From: Eutreptiella sp. 'Long Island Sound 2002'
Lineage: Eukaryota > Euglenozoa > Euglenophyceae > Eutreptiales > Eutreptiaceae
Direction: 5' to 3'
Assembly (NCBI GenBank): GCA_964036045.1
Contig: OZ038378.1
Coordinates: 57,883,408-57,947,407, forward strand
DNA: 64,000 bases
The notes beneath the pieces were generated by a model that worked only from the letters and a program-made list of their open reading frames with translations, was not told the DNA's origin and made no database searches. This document shows, piece by piece, positions 19,371 through 32,034 of the stretch (position 1 is the stretch's first letter; the number at the start of each line of letters is the position of its first letter). A program made the translations under genes and the position numbers.

Positions 19371-21615
19371 ACCTTACCCTTACCTGCCAAAGCGTATGTG
19401 TGAGTGTGCTATTCCTAAGGTCCTGAGAGCAAGCCGCAGAAGTGGTGTCCTAATTATACCCAAGTCTGCGCCCTTGCTGAACCTGGAGGGTTGGCTTATT
19501 GATGCCACGGGGTACGCCCCGGGTCTCCCCTTCCCTATGCGCCCAATTTCTGTGCTGGCGCAAAACCTTGGGGGAATACCCAGCGTGCTAATCCAGGTAT
19601 TGTATTCCCTACCTATCTGTCTACTACAGGGAGGGGTGGCCAAAAGCTATGAAGGCATGAAAACGCCGTTTTGCTATGTGGCCAAAACACTGACCTAACC
19701 ACTGCCACAGCCCACCAACCCTGCTAAAATTGCAGGAAACGGGTGGGACAGTGACACACGCACTACAGGTCCTACACACCCTACAGTGGCACCATTTTGG
19801 TGGGCGAGCACTGGGGCAACTGGCTCAAGCCCCCACGCAGGACTACCACTCCTACATGCACACTCTACTGGGCGTTGCGAAGGCAAAGATCTCGTGGGTC
19901 CTAGCGACCCTCCTGTGAAATGACAAGAGAACACAGCGCTGCTAAGCAACTGTGGGCTAACAGGGGACGCCACAACGCGTTTCCCCTGCTAGGGCTTGGA
20001 GGGAAGGAGTGCTCTCGCGTGCAAGGCGCAGATGTCGATGAAGTCGGACTCCCTGCTCTGCCACAGGCGGAGCGGAGTTACTTGTTTGTGTGATCTGCGC
20101 CCTTGTTTAGCAGGGCATAAAAAAATGCTGCTGCACCAATCACCCTACCTGCCCACCTGTAAAACAAAGGCAAATGAAAGGGCGTTTGCGGCGGAGGAAC
20201 CAAGCCACACTCCAGGTATTATACGCTTCTCAGTGTGACCTATAATACGCTGTCCGCAAACACGCTGGAGGCCCAGCTACCCTTGTCAAGCAAGCAAGCT
20301 TTAAGGGACTCCTCAGGTTCTCTTAAAGAACGTACCGAGGAGCCCCTGGGTAGCCTAAACAAGGTTTACCGTGCGCACTTCGCGTGGCCTACCCTTTAAT
20401 GCGTGTGTGCATGCGCGTGTATGCACCGAGATCGTGGGCAAACCTGCCCATCTGGACGCCAATCACGAACTCCACCAGGGGGTGGCCCCGCCTGGGCTTA
20501 CTCACCTTACCTACCGCTGGGAGAGAGAGAGCAAGTCAGGGGCGCACGCGAAGGACGTTGCTATGCACTTGTGTGTATGTCTAATCACCCTGATCTGACC
20601 GCTAATCATCTGCAATCTTTCTAATCAATCCCTCTATCGCGTTCTATCTTCGTTAGCGCTGCTACAAGGCTCGTTCACGGAGACACGAGACGAGCAATGT
20701 GTATGCGGCATGCGAAACGAGCATACCTGTAGTGTATACCTGATTCATTGAAGTCTTTTCGTTCATTTTCGAATTCTTGAATTTTTGAAGCTTCTATTAG
20801 TGTGGGTGGAATCTGTATGTTTATTTATTAATGTGTGTCTCGTCATTTTCAAGACTACGTGAGACATACGTTTATAATTCCATTATTTCTCCATTTTCGG
20901 GCGCTTCGCTAGGAGCCGCTCCTGCGCGCCGCCATTTTATGCGTATGAATTTCTGGATTTAAAAAATCCAGAGATGACTACAATTTTTATAGAAATGTGC
21001 TTCTGATGCACAATTGGATTCTGCTCAGGTGTGTCGTTTCAGAAAAATTCTAGGCCGTCATTTGACGGATTTTGGTGTCGTCGCTTCGTTTTTGCGTGGA
21101 TTCGTCCATAAATCTCCCATTCCTGCCTCTGCAGATACCCATGCGCAGCCTCGCTGAGTAGGCCGTGTTCGGGCCGAAACGCAGGTGCCTGGAGAGACTG
21201 AGCAGAACCAAGACCCCACCAAGGGGCAAATCAATTTCTTTTTCGACTTCCTTCGCCCTAAGACAGGTCACAGGTCGCCAGCAGGTTTACGAGAACCCAT
21301 GCGAGTGTGTATGTGGTGTCTACCGTTGGGTTTGTGTCGACGCTGCGTCTTGGAGGGAGGGATGCATATGCACATGTCTTGGCATGCTCCCATACTAACC
21401 CAACCAAGCCACAGGAGCCCCGGCAGCGCCATGAGCGCTGAGTCTTCTGTAGGATATGTTACATACAAAGCAGCAAAAGAGCGCCAGCCATGGTGAGCGC
21501 CCATTTTTCAGTGTAAGGGAAACTGTAGGTATTTTAAAGTAGATGTGGAAACCAAGGAAAGGCCAAGAAAAATTCCCTTTTTCCTAAAATGCGACAGTGG
21601 TGGCCACCACAGCAC
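19371..21615 (+). other. Long 3' noncoding tail of the inner element
   Basis: It is homologous along its length to 933-3176 and 27464-29708. No conserved protein is seen. It holds the stem-loop at 20305-20345. See element A for the reasoning. Confidence 0.8.
20305..20345 (+). other. Conserved stem-loop in 3' tail (inner element)
   Basis: The two-part stem is the same as at 1867-1907, with both arms unchanged although surrounding bases differ between copies. Confidence 0.6.
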
Positions 21616-21623
21616 AAGGGGGG
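21616..21623 (+). other. Polypurine tract of the inner element
   Basis: AAGGGGGG immediately precedes the AGTAAG start of the 3' LTR. Confidence 0.85.
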
Positions 21624-22420
21624 AGTAAGAAAAAGTGCTTTTCCATTGCTTTGAGGCATACTCTAGTTGTATTAGAGATGCACTGAGCATCCATGCATTT
21701 TAATCTTAGTATTGGTCCCACCAAAACTGGTGATAACACATTTTGACCTATGGAACCAAACACCCAATCAGGATATGGAGTGGACCCCTTAATCCCCTTT
21801 CTATGTGAAGTAAAACATCTTTTCCTGAGTTTACTGAGAACTGACATACCCAAAGTAGAGCCTATGGATTTATCTATGTTTTTCCATGAATTCTTAGCTA
21901 TCCTAGTGGTATGCACCCTAGGGGGCTGGGCACCTCTTTTTGAGAGGTCCTGGGTTCAATTCCCGGTCAGCCTAGCTAAGTAGGAAGATCTAATGTGACA
22001 TGGCAGTGACCTCATCGCCACATACCATGCCACCTCAGCACATATGGGACCCAAAACAAAGAGTGCACATCTCCTGAGATGGCACTATGGAGAGAGAGTG
22101 ACCCTGAGGCAGTTTTCTAACTCTTTTCCAAAAGCATTTCAGCTATCTTTGTGAATATGCATTCATTTGTGACCTGAGTTGCAGTTTCTGTGAATATCCA
22201 ATCATCTTTCACTGTCTACACTGCAGCCCTTCATGCTTTGATCCTGATTCTCTTCTCCTTGCACACTACTGGCTTGGGTTATCCTGGATTGACTTGGTTT
22301 TACTGTATTTCAACAAACAAAAGCTTTTCATCTCCCAAAACAAGCAGCAGGACACCCTACAGCAACAGCAAGCAGCAGGAGAAGCAAAAACACAGTGCTG
22401 AAAACACTATAAACTTTTCT
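21624..22420 (+). mobile_element. 3' LTR of the inner element
   Basis: It has 797 bp, the same length as the 5' LTR, and differs at about ten bases by eye (for example CTAATG for CCCATG after GTAGGAAGAT). It is followed directly by AGCAT and the rest of element B's gag. Confidence 0.95.
21894..21979 (+). other. tRNA-Lys(UUU)-like cloverleaf in 3' LTR
   Basis: It is identical in arrangement to 11325-11410, including the perfect TTAGCTA/TAGCTAA closing stem. Confidence 0.55.
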
Positions 22421-22530
22421 AGCATGAAGGTGGTGATGACTGCAACGCTAAGAAGAGGAGCCGTTTCATGAGGATGGCCCGCAAACTGCGGAACAAGGGG
22501 TTCGAGGTGACCTGTCCCGCGGAGTTCTGA
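22421..22530 (+). pseudogene. Element B gag, C-terminal tail after the nested insertion
   Basis: It begins with the right AGCAT duplication (22421-22425) and continues the split gag as EHEGGDDCNAKKRSRFMRMARK to the TGA at 22528-22530. The CGGGGACGC following the stop is as in the inner element. Confidence 0.9.
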
Positions 22531-25500
22531 CGGGGACGCTCTGGTGGCACCCACGACCTGGTGTTTTGGGTACGTATCTGACTAGGGGGACGCGAATACC
22601 TGGGGGTATTGGACACTGGCGCCACCATATCTATAGTGGCCAAGAAGATTTTACCTTGTGGGACCCTGAGGAACACCATGACCACCGCTGCTATACGCAT
22701 GGGGGATGGACATGTGGTGCACAGCTGCGGGGACTGTGAAGTGGAGGTACCTATGGGCTCCCGGACTATCGCCCATCGGTTCTATGTGATGGACACTGAG
22801 GCCTTCAACTTTGTACTGGCGACTGACTTCTTCGTACAGCACTCCCAGATACAATCCCTGACGCTGCAAGCGCCCTACCTCCTCTACGTGGACCACGGCA
22901 GTGGCAGAGAGTCTGTGCCACTGGAGCAATCGGAACATACCTCGAGTTACCTGAGGCCATCGAAGGAGGAGCCCTCGAACATGATGGCTGCCTCCAAAAC
23001 TGAGGACTATCAACTATTGGGGGAAGTCCTAGACCAAGGTCTGAAGGAGTTGGGTTACTCTCGAGAAGACCTGAGTGTGGAGTTGTTCGCCAGCGACAAG
23101 CAGCATGTACTGGACCTTTACTGCAGCAAGGGGAAGAACTGCAGCTACAAATTTTACTGGCCCTCTTTCGGGATGGCCTACGGGAACCCCAGGTTCAGTG
23201 AACTGGGGAAGGTGCTGACCAAGGTGGCCTTGGAACGTTCCCGTATGGCCCTGTGTTCCCCCGATTTGGGAGCCCATGGGGGCAACGAATACTGGCGAAA
23301 CCTCCTGGACAGGCTGACTATCAGCTCTGTTCGGTTACCTGATGAGGCCATCTACGTGCCTCTGGGGCGTAAGACGCCTATTGGGAAACCCGGATGGGGG
23401 AGTATGCTGAGCGTGGTGGACGGAGGTGTTATCTCCATTCCCTGGGAGGATCTGGACCCGACTCTGGTCCAGGCTATACAACGAGAAAGCGATGGACTCG
23501 CCTTGGGTGACTTGAAGGATCGCCTACGACCTCAAGATGCTGTTGAGACTACACCCGGAGGAGATGAGTACGTCGTGACTGACACCAACGCCCCCAACTC
23601 TCCCTGCCATGTACCTGTTCCTGATGGAGTCTCTGAGTGTGGACTATCCGAGCTACCTAGCTCTATCCACTCAGATGACGAAACTGAGCATGACGCCTTC
23701 TTCGTGCAGACCTGTGTGGAGGAAGTGGAGAACGCCGAGTACGTCGCCCCACTAAAACCCCTACTCTCCATGAGGGTGGAAGACCCCGTGGATGAAGAGC
23801 TGGACCCTCGATCCAGGCTAAGGGAGTATGTGGATTCCAAGAGGAAGTTGGTGGCGAAAAAGCTATGCTACGCGAAGCCTACACGCAGCTCATGGCCACT
23901 GAAGCAAGGACGTATGGGAGATCTCTCCAAATTGAAGGAGGACCTCGAACAGAAGATCACCACCTGGCAAAGGGAGGTAGATCTTAAGCTTATGAAGAGT
24001 GTATGGGGCGCCCATGTGAGGACCCCAGAGGAGGACGACCTCTCGGAGGAATGTGTATGTGAACCCCCTCGAGCGTGCCTATGTTGCCATCGTCCACCGG
24101 AGATGGTTGAACAAGACCTTCTATATGCCTACCAAGGGCTGAAGGACACTACCACGGGCGAAGAGTCCGTGGAGGACCACCTCCGAACGTCTATTACTCA
24201 GGGGGCAAGCAACTTACACTCTGACGAGGACATGGAGGACAAGATCAAGGTATTGGACCCGCGGGTACAGAAGCTTATAAGGACTTATCTGGAGGTGTTC
24301 GGAGAACTACCCCCTCCAGCCTCATGTGACAAGCTGGTACACATGGACCTCAAGCTGAAACCCGAGTTCGTGGGTCACAAGATCCGGAGGAGACCCTATC
24401 CAGCTCCTAAAGAGCAGGCCGACGAGGTTGAGCGACAGATACAAGAATGTATCGACGCTGGCCTAGTTCTGGAGTACAAGGACGGGGACTACCCCCTACA
24501 CTGCAGCCCCTGTTTCCTGGTGGCTAAACCTGGGTCTACAGCCAAACGGCTGGTAGTGGACTACGGAGAGCTGAACAAGAAAACGCTGAACCACTCAGGG
24601 TCCATTCCCAATATGGAGTCTACCCAGGAGAAGATAGCCTCCTGTCGCTACAAGACCAAAATGGACAAGAGGAGCGGGTTCTGGCAAGTGGACCTGACGC
24701 CCAAAGCACAGGAACTACTGGCCTTCATCACCCCTCAGGGGAGGGTGTTGAGGTGGAAGGTCATGCCGTTTGGCGTGGCTAACGCAGCCCGCTCTATTCC
24801 AAGAGCTGATGAACAAGATCTTGTCCATCCTACGAAGGAGACCTAAGATGCAGGAGCTCATATCCCGTGGTGCCCAGATGGAGGCTCACATCGACGATGT
24901 ATGCCTCGGGACCAATACCCAGGAGGATCACCTAATCCTCTTGGGTGAGTTCTTTGCGGTCTGCCAGGAGAACCCCACACGACTCAAGCTGGAGAAGTGT
25001 GAGTTCATGCAGGAGACCATGCAGTACCTGGGGTTTGATGTTTGCTATGGGTGGTGGACCCCAGCGGCCTCTAAGGCCAAACCCCTGATGGATGCCAAGG
25101 TGCGACATGAAGACCCCAAGAAAGGACTTCATGATGTACGCAGTTTCATTGGGGCGTGCAACTTCTATCGCCGCCACATCAAAAACTTCACCTACACCAG
25201 CGCCGTTCTGACGGACTTGATCAAGAAGAGTACTACTTGGCGCTGGGGCCCACAAGAGCAACAAGCGTTTGACGGGCTCAAAGACAAGGTAGCCAACGCT
25301 AAGTGCTTGGGCGTGCCTAGGGCACAAGGGGAGATTATCCTGGTGACCGACGCCAGCAATGTGGGCGGTGGTGGAACGTTGTTCCAATAGCAAGCACTAG
25401 AGAAGGAGGAGTTCGACTCGGCCATTTCCCAATAGGGGACGGAAGGTCTCAACCGAGATGGAACCCTCAAGCACAGCTACCCTGACGACAAGTGGGTCCT

Positions 25501-27463
25501 AGTACCTCTGGGCCACTGGAACTGGAAGTGGAACCAGGCAAGGGGGAACTACTCCACCTATGAGCAGGAATTGCTCGCGGGTATGCTGGTGCTATCCTCA
25601 CAAGCACGACTGTTGGGGAGTAACCCTGTGGTCTGGCTGTGCGACCAAGAACCGGTCCGCAGTTTCCAGAAGGGCCCCCCACCTGAGAAGACCAAGCTAC
25701 GACGCTGGTGGACCTACCTCAGTCAACTACGGCTGACGGTACACCATATCCAGGGAGTGGAGAACGAGTGTGCCGACTACATCAGCCACAACAACTTCGA
25801 CGCCCTGATTGGTGCCCGGTCTGAAGCGCTGGCTAAGGAGGCGTTCAGCCGTATGGACGTCCACTTGGACCTCAACATGACGATGATACGCCCCCTGGAT
25901 GGACTCCAACAATCGGAGTACCTGAAGGAGTTTGGGGATATCTACAAGCGCCTGGAGAAACGCCTTGAACCCCCCCTGGTCAACCAAGACCAGTGGAAGC
26001 GGGACAAGAGCTACCTCTGGCACGAGGACCGCATTGTGGTGCCTAGTGACAGAGTCCCAGCGCTACTGAAGTGGACCCATGAGTCCAGCGGTCATGTGGG
26101 TGCTGACTGTACCCTGAGGCTGTCCAAGCAGTGGTTCCACACTACGTGGACTGACGACCAACTGCAGAAAACCCTCCAGCCTATCGTGGACAAGTGCCCT
26201 TGCAGGTCCTGTAAACCAGGGGATATCAGGGACAGAGGTCTCTACTCGACCCTGCCCATCCCTCACTGTGCTAACAGTGTTCTATACGTGGACTACACGG
26301 AGATGCCGAAGTTCGGGGGCTATGACTTCGCCCTCGTGGTAACCTGTGGGTTGACCAGGTTTACCAGGGTGTTCCCATGTACCAAGCACATCACCGGGGA
26401 GGAGACTATCAAGATACTCCTGGAGGAGTGGTTTTGTGTCTATGGGGCGCCCAAGGAGATCAACTCCGATGAGGACGTACGAGTACGCTCAGATACTGGT
26501 TGGTACAAGAGGGTCCTGAGATCCCTCAATGTCCAGGTGTCTACGGGGATTCCCTACTCGCACACGAGCAACCCCCTATGTGAGCGACAGATCCGTGTCC
26601 TGAAGGAGAATGTACGGATATGGTGCAAAACTGAACGCACCAGAGACTGGGTGAGACTACTCCCCGTCATATCCTTGATGATGAACTCCCAAGAGAGTTC
26701 AGCTACTGGCTACTCGCCCCACGAGCTATTCCTGGGACGCCCGGCATGGTTCCTACATGCCCCCTATCCAGAGGACACCCATTCTTCTGTGGGTGAATGG
26801 GTCCAAGAGCAACAAGCGAAGGTGGACAAGGCCAAGGCTATGCTCCAGAGAGTGAGGGAGCGTCAGTGGAACAAGAAGAACAAGCACCGAGTACCGGCCA
26901 CCTACCAAGAGGGGGACTGGGTGCTGGTGCACCATAGTCGACTACCTGCCTGGCCACACTCTACCAGCGATGACCCATACTTCGGGCCGTACAAGATTCT
27001 ATCAGTGGATGGACACCGTATCACCGTGCGGTGTTCTCCCCGTCTAGGGGGGACCCTGGTGTGCGCTGCTCAACACCTGAAGCGCTACTATGATCCTGAA
27101 GACCTCTGTGGGGAGGAGTGGGAGCTGAACGACGAGGAAATCGCCGCTCTGGACCTACAAGGGGCTGCCAGCCCTATGGAAGTTGAAGGTGAACTCCCCG
27201 ACATGAACGCCGAGGAGATGGCTAAGGAGGGCTTCTACCTGGTGAAGTTTGTCCTACGCCACCGCTATCGCCAGGGTTGGCGCTTCCTCACCCTCTGGGA
27301 AGGGTTTGGAGTCGAAGAGGCCACCTGGGAGCCCTTCTCTGCGTTTGTTCTACCTGAGGGACGCCTAAACTCAGTTCTGGTGGACTACTTGTCCCAGAAC
27401 AACCTTGGTGAGTTGCTGAGGCTCGCTGGGACGCTTGCCTCCAAGACTAAAGCTAGGGACTGA
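22531..27463 (+). pseudogene. Element B pol, inactivated
   Basis: It is homologous to the inner pol over its whole length. Breaks relative to the inner copy: TGA at 22579-22581 (an Arg codon there), a one-base insertion near 24786 in the RT (GCAGCCCGC against GCACCCGC), and TAG at 25388-25390 and 25433-25435, both at Trp codons in RNase H (TGG to TAG). The protease LDTGA, the NPRFS segment, the HIDD box and the integrase DDE residues are still readable, and the first RT catalytic Asp is present here (MDKRSGFW). The integrase-chromodomain part from 25571 to the TGA at 27461 remains open for 630 codons. Confidence 0.92.
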
Positions 27464-29708
27464 ACCTTACCCTTACCTGCCAAAGCGTATGTGTGAGTGT
27501 GCTATTCCTAAGGTCCTGAGAGCAAGCCGCAGAAGTGGTGTCCTAATTATACCCAAGTCTGCACGCTTGCTAAACCTGGAGGGTTGGCTTATTGATGCCA
27601 CGGGGTACGCCCCGGGTCTCCCCTCCCCTAAGCGCCGAATTTCTGTGCTGGCGCAAAACCTTTGGGGAATACCCAGCGTACTAATCCAGGTATTGTTTTC
27701 CCTACCTATCTGTCTACTACAGGGAGGGGTGGCCAAAAGCTATGAAGTCATGAAAACGCCGTTTTGCTAAGTGGCCAAAACACTGACCTAACCACTGCCA
27801 CAGCCCACCAACCCTGCTAAAATTGCAGGAAACGGGTGGGACAGTGACACACGCACTACAGGTCCTACACACCCTACAGTGGCACCATCCTGGTGGGCGA
27901 GCACTGCTGCAACTGGCTCAAGCCCCCACTCAGGACTACCACTCCTACACGCACACTCTACTGGGTGTTGTTGAAGAGCATGTCCTGGGTCCTAACGACC
28001 CTCCTGTGAAGAAGACAAGAGAACACAGCGCTGCTAAGCAACTATGGCCTAACAGGGGACGCCACAACGCGTTTGCCCTGCTAGGGCTTGGAGGGAAGAG
28101 GTGCTGTTTTTGCGTGCACGGTGCAGATGTCGATGAAGTCGGACTCCCTGCTCTGCCACAGGCAGAGGCGGAGTTATTTGTTTGTGTGATCTGCGCCCTT
28201 GTTTAGCAGGGCATGAAAAAAATGGTATGCTGCTGCACCAATCACCCTACCTGCCTACCTGTAAAGCAAAGGCAAATGAAGGGGTGTTTGCGGCGGAAAC
28301 ACCAAGCCACACTCCACGTATTATACGCTTCTCAGTGTGACCTATAATACACTGTCCGCAAACACGCTGAAGGATCAGCTCCCCTGTCAAGCAAGCAAGC
28401 GTTAAGGGACTCCTCAGGTTCTCTTAAAGAACGTACCGAGGAGCCCCTGGGTAGCCTAAACAAGGTTTACCGTGCGCACTTCGCGTGGCCTACCCTTTAA
28501 TGCGTGTGTGAATGCGCGAGCATGCACGAGTATTTTGGGCAAACCTGCCCATCTGAACCTCAATCACGAACTCCACCAGGAGGTGGCCCCACCTGGGCTT
28601 AGTCACCTTACCTACCGCTGGAGAGAGAGAGCAAGTGGGCACGTGAGGGGCGCAAGCGAAAAACGTCACTATGCACTTGTGTGTATGTCTAATCACCCTG
28701 ATCTGACCTCTAATCATCTGCAATCTTTCTAATCAATCCCTCTATCGCGTCCTATCGTTGTTAGCGCTGCTACAAGACTCGTTCACGGAGACACGAGACG
28801 AGCAAAGTGTATGCGGCATACGAGACGAGCATACCTGTAGTTTATACCTGATTCATTGAAGTCTTTTCCTTCATTTTTGAATTCTTCTATTAGTGTGGGT
28901 GGAATCTCTATGTTTATTTATTAATATGTGTCTCGTCATTTTCAAGACTACGTGAGACATACGTTTATAATTCCATTATTTCTGCATTTTCGGGCGCTTC
29001 GCTAGGAGCCGCTCCTGCGCGCCGCCTTCTTATGCGTAGGAATTTCTTGATTTAAAAAATCTAGAGATGACTATAATTTTTATAAAAATGTGCTTCTGAT
29101 GCACAATTGGATTCTGCTCAGGTGTGTTGTCTTAGAAAAATTCTAGGCCGTCATTTGACGGATTTTGGTGTCGTCGCTTCGCGTTTGCGTGGAATCGTCC
29201 ATAATTCTCCCATTCCTGCCTCTGCAGATACCCACGCGCAGCCTCGCTGAGTAGGCCGTGTTCGGGCCGAAATGCAGCAGCCTGGAGAGACTGAGCAGAA
29301 CCCAAGACCCCACCAAGGGGCAATCCAATTTTTTTACAACTCCCTTCGCCCTAAGACACGTCACAGGTCGCCAGCAGGTTTACGAGAACCCATGCGAGTG
29401 TGTATAGTGTGTCTTGCGTTGGGTTTGTGTCGCGCTGCGTCTTAAAGGGAGGGATGCACATGCATATGTTTTGGCATGCTCCCAAACTAACCCAACCAAG
29501 CCACAGGAGCCCCGGCAGCGCCATGAGCGCTGAGTCTTCTGTAGGAAATGTTACAAACAGAGCAGCAAAAGAGCGCCAGCCATGGTGAGCGCCCATTTTT
29601 CTGTGTGAGGGAAACTATAGGTATTTTAAAGTAGATGTGGAAACCAAGGAAAGGCCAAGAAAAAATCCCTTTTTCCTAAAATGTGACAGTGGTGGCCACC
29701 ACAGCACA
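27464..29708 (+). other. Long 3' noncoding tail of element B
   Basis: It is homologous to the tails of A and the inner element down to ACAGCACAAGGG, where the LTR should follow but is absent. The conserved stem-loop is at 28406-28446. The last ~0.83 kb (from about 28873) is part of the tandem duplication and has lost ~16 bp near 28873 compared with the second unit. Confidence 0.8.
28406..28446 (+). other. Conserved stem-loop in 3' tail (element B)
   Basis: It is the third copy of the GGG(a)CTCCTC / GAGGAGCCC structure with the GTTCT/AGAAC inner stem. Confidence 0.55.
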
Positions 29709-32034
29709 AGGGAGTTCCGGTCACTACTCCTCCTTCACGGACTCGGCGCTGTTGCCGGGCGGCGCTGCGAAGCCCGTGGTACTCGGGGTGCAGGTGGCCC
29801 CGAGTGGCACGCGAGGGATGGGTAACCCCGCGGTGGTGAAACGCTTTTGATGCGTTCTCGTGGGGGGCCTGGCCACGGGACGCTGCGGTGGACACGCACA
29901 AGCAAGCAGGCAGGCAAAGCACTGCGCTCACAGGGGCATCATCACGCTCGTGTCATGTGACAAAGCGTTTCAGGATCCTTGCCACTCTGAAACAAGGGAG
30001 CGAAAGTATGTACAGCAACACATCAGGATATGTACACATGGGGTTAAGACTGGACTGAGGTAAGGGCATCACAGGACAACAGACACTCAGTCCCAACTCA
30101 TATCCCAATCCCAGGTCAGACCCTCTCAGTGGCTGGCAGGGGCGGGGGCTCAAACACAACCCATGCCCTACTCAGTCCAGACCCTGAAACCCTGCCAATA
30201 GGGGAGGGTGTCCCGCCCAGCCACAGGTGGATTCCTGGGAACCAAGTAGGTCCAAGGCCAACCAACAGTGGCTCCCTATGCTCCCTTAACGGCAGGTCCC
30301 AACTCCTCTCTGAGCCAGAGATGAGGCCCCGCCATTATGCCCTAGGAGTTGGTAGCTGAAAATGGGCTGTTTCAGCCCAAACTGATATTAGTCCGAAAAA
30401 CTCCAAAATTGACCCCTGGTTCGGACCCGCCAGAGGTAGGGACGAGGCAACTGAACCTATGCCCTTCAAGTACGAACTCTCTGGAGCCCTCACCCAACCT
30501 GGTTCCCTCTGAGGTCCCGGCATCAGGTCATCACGGGTTCATCAAGTGGGGTCATGATGCGAAAATCACCAAAATTGGCGTCATTTCCACGCGTGGCTCG
30601 CCCGGCCAGGGCAAGGCCAATGGCTCACAGGATAGGAGGCAGGACCTGGGACCTCTATCTGAGTGCACAACTTGGAATTAGGTCCAGGCTCCTTGTGGGC
30701 ATAGAGATATGGGGCCGCCAATTGACCACACGGGGGGCTGAAATTGGGGTCCCAAAAGGGGGTCTTTTTGGCTGCTCAAAATGAGCCAAAATCCGGGGTA
30801 CCACCAATGGTATATCTCCACGCCGGCTTGGAGATCGGATCGGCCATTCTATATGCGATCCACCGGGACTCCAACGAAGACTCCCATGACCTTGGCTCCC
30901 AAAGATCTCCATGCCACTCAGCGTGGTGACAATCCAAATTGGGTCCACAATTGCAAAAATGGCAAAATCGTCCACACTCACCTTGGGCTAGCACCTTGAC
31001 GAAGGTTGCTCCGCTTCGCCCACGTGGTGTGCGAACCATGGTGACCAATATCCATAACACCCATGTCATATATGGTCCATTGGTCCATGCGTCCGGCGTG
31101 CACGAGGGGGCTGAACATGGTGCACGGCGGGCAGAAAATGTGGAAAATTGCTCAAAATGGCCGAAAATGCGCACACTCATGGGTGGGGCAAATGAGGCAC
31201 ATGCCCGACTTGGACCAGAGTGTGCCATAGGATTGGTATCAAGTCATATGCGTCCAACATATCTTTTGGGCGTCGCCAAAACCCCTCCGGTTTTGGGAAT
31301 GGCAGGGTCGCCAAGTGAGCCCATGATTTGGGATCGTCCCAAATCGCCAACATGGCGGCCACGGTATGCCAAGCCCAAGGGGAGTTGTTCACCGGGTCCA
31401 AGATATGTTGGGCACCGAAGTATGTACCCGCATAACATACTTGAGTCATGATGTCAATTGAGCGCAACGTTGAGATACACGGTCGCCACTTGACATCATG
31501 ACGGGCAAAAAAAAGCAATATTGGCGAAAAAACACGCAAATGTGCCCTGAAAACTACACAAATATATTATAATATCTTCGGCTTGGATTGAGTAATCGAC
31601 CAATCCTTCTAAACACAATGACTCGACACCAATGACCTTCCATTCCACATATGTGCTCCACTTGGGGCGCTTTGGAAGGCCGCGCGCGCTGCCTCCCAAG
31701 TGGGCACATGCAAAAATGGAATATTGCAAAAAACACACCTTGCTCGCAACGCATCGCTTCGGGAGCGCTCCACAAGCGTCCCTTCACGAAGGTTAGGCTT
31801 GCGAATGTTGGTTGGGAGTACAATGAAGGGCTTCGTGCGATATGGGGTCCATTGGCGGGTTAGTCTTGGAATGGTGCAACCGCCAAATGGGCACGTGATA
31901 TGACACCAAATATGGCATACAACCCTACCCTCGCCTTCTACACCCAACCTAGTGGCCTAGAATCAAAGTGTGCCTATATTCTAGAGTAACCTTGGTTCCT
32001 TAACACGCATGCAAGTGCTTTGGTCAAAAATCGA
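28873..32034 (+). repeat. Tandem segmental duplication, unit 1
   Basis: This unit joins the end of element B's 3' tail to ~2.3 kb of unrelated DNA starting AGTTCCGGTCACTACTCC at 29709. It is followed head to tail by unit 2 at an offset of 3185 bp for most of its length. The units are nearly identical by eye. Short open frames on both strands are present in both units, but nothing is recognisable, and the near identity means their conservation is no evidence of coding. Confidence 0.9.
29709..32034. other. Unrecognised noncoding DNA within duplication unit 1
   Basis: The stretch lies to the right of element B's truncated end. No domain, RNA gene or terminal repeat is recognised. It is GC-rich near 29740-29900. 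A CAAAATTG/GGGTCC-type wording recurs between 30380 and 30960. I see no gene. Confidence 0.6.

Larger units (their letters stand above)
11055..22420 (+). mobile_element. Complete inner LTR retrotransposon (Ty3-type, chromodomain-bearing)
   Basis: It is 11.37 kb from LTR to LTR. Order: 5' LTR, primer site, gag, UGA, pol (PR, methyltransferase-like segment, RT, RH, IN, chromodomain), 2.2-kb noncoding tail, polypurine tract, 3' LTR. It is inserted in the same orientation into the gag of an older copy of its own family and flanked by AGCAT. By eye the two LTRs differ at only about ten positions, so the insertion is fairly recent, yet not brand new. All long frames are intact, but the RT has lost one catalytic Asp. 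Confidence 0.95.

Noticed and set aside
30939-31451. 170-codon frame found in both tandem units (second copy 34123-34635)
   Set aside because: The units are too similar for conservation to mean anything, the opposite strand is equally open, and no motif is present.
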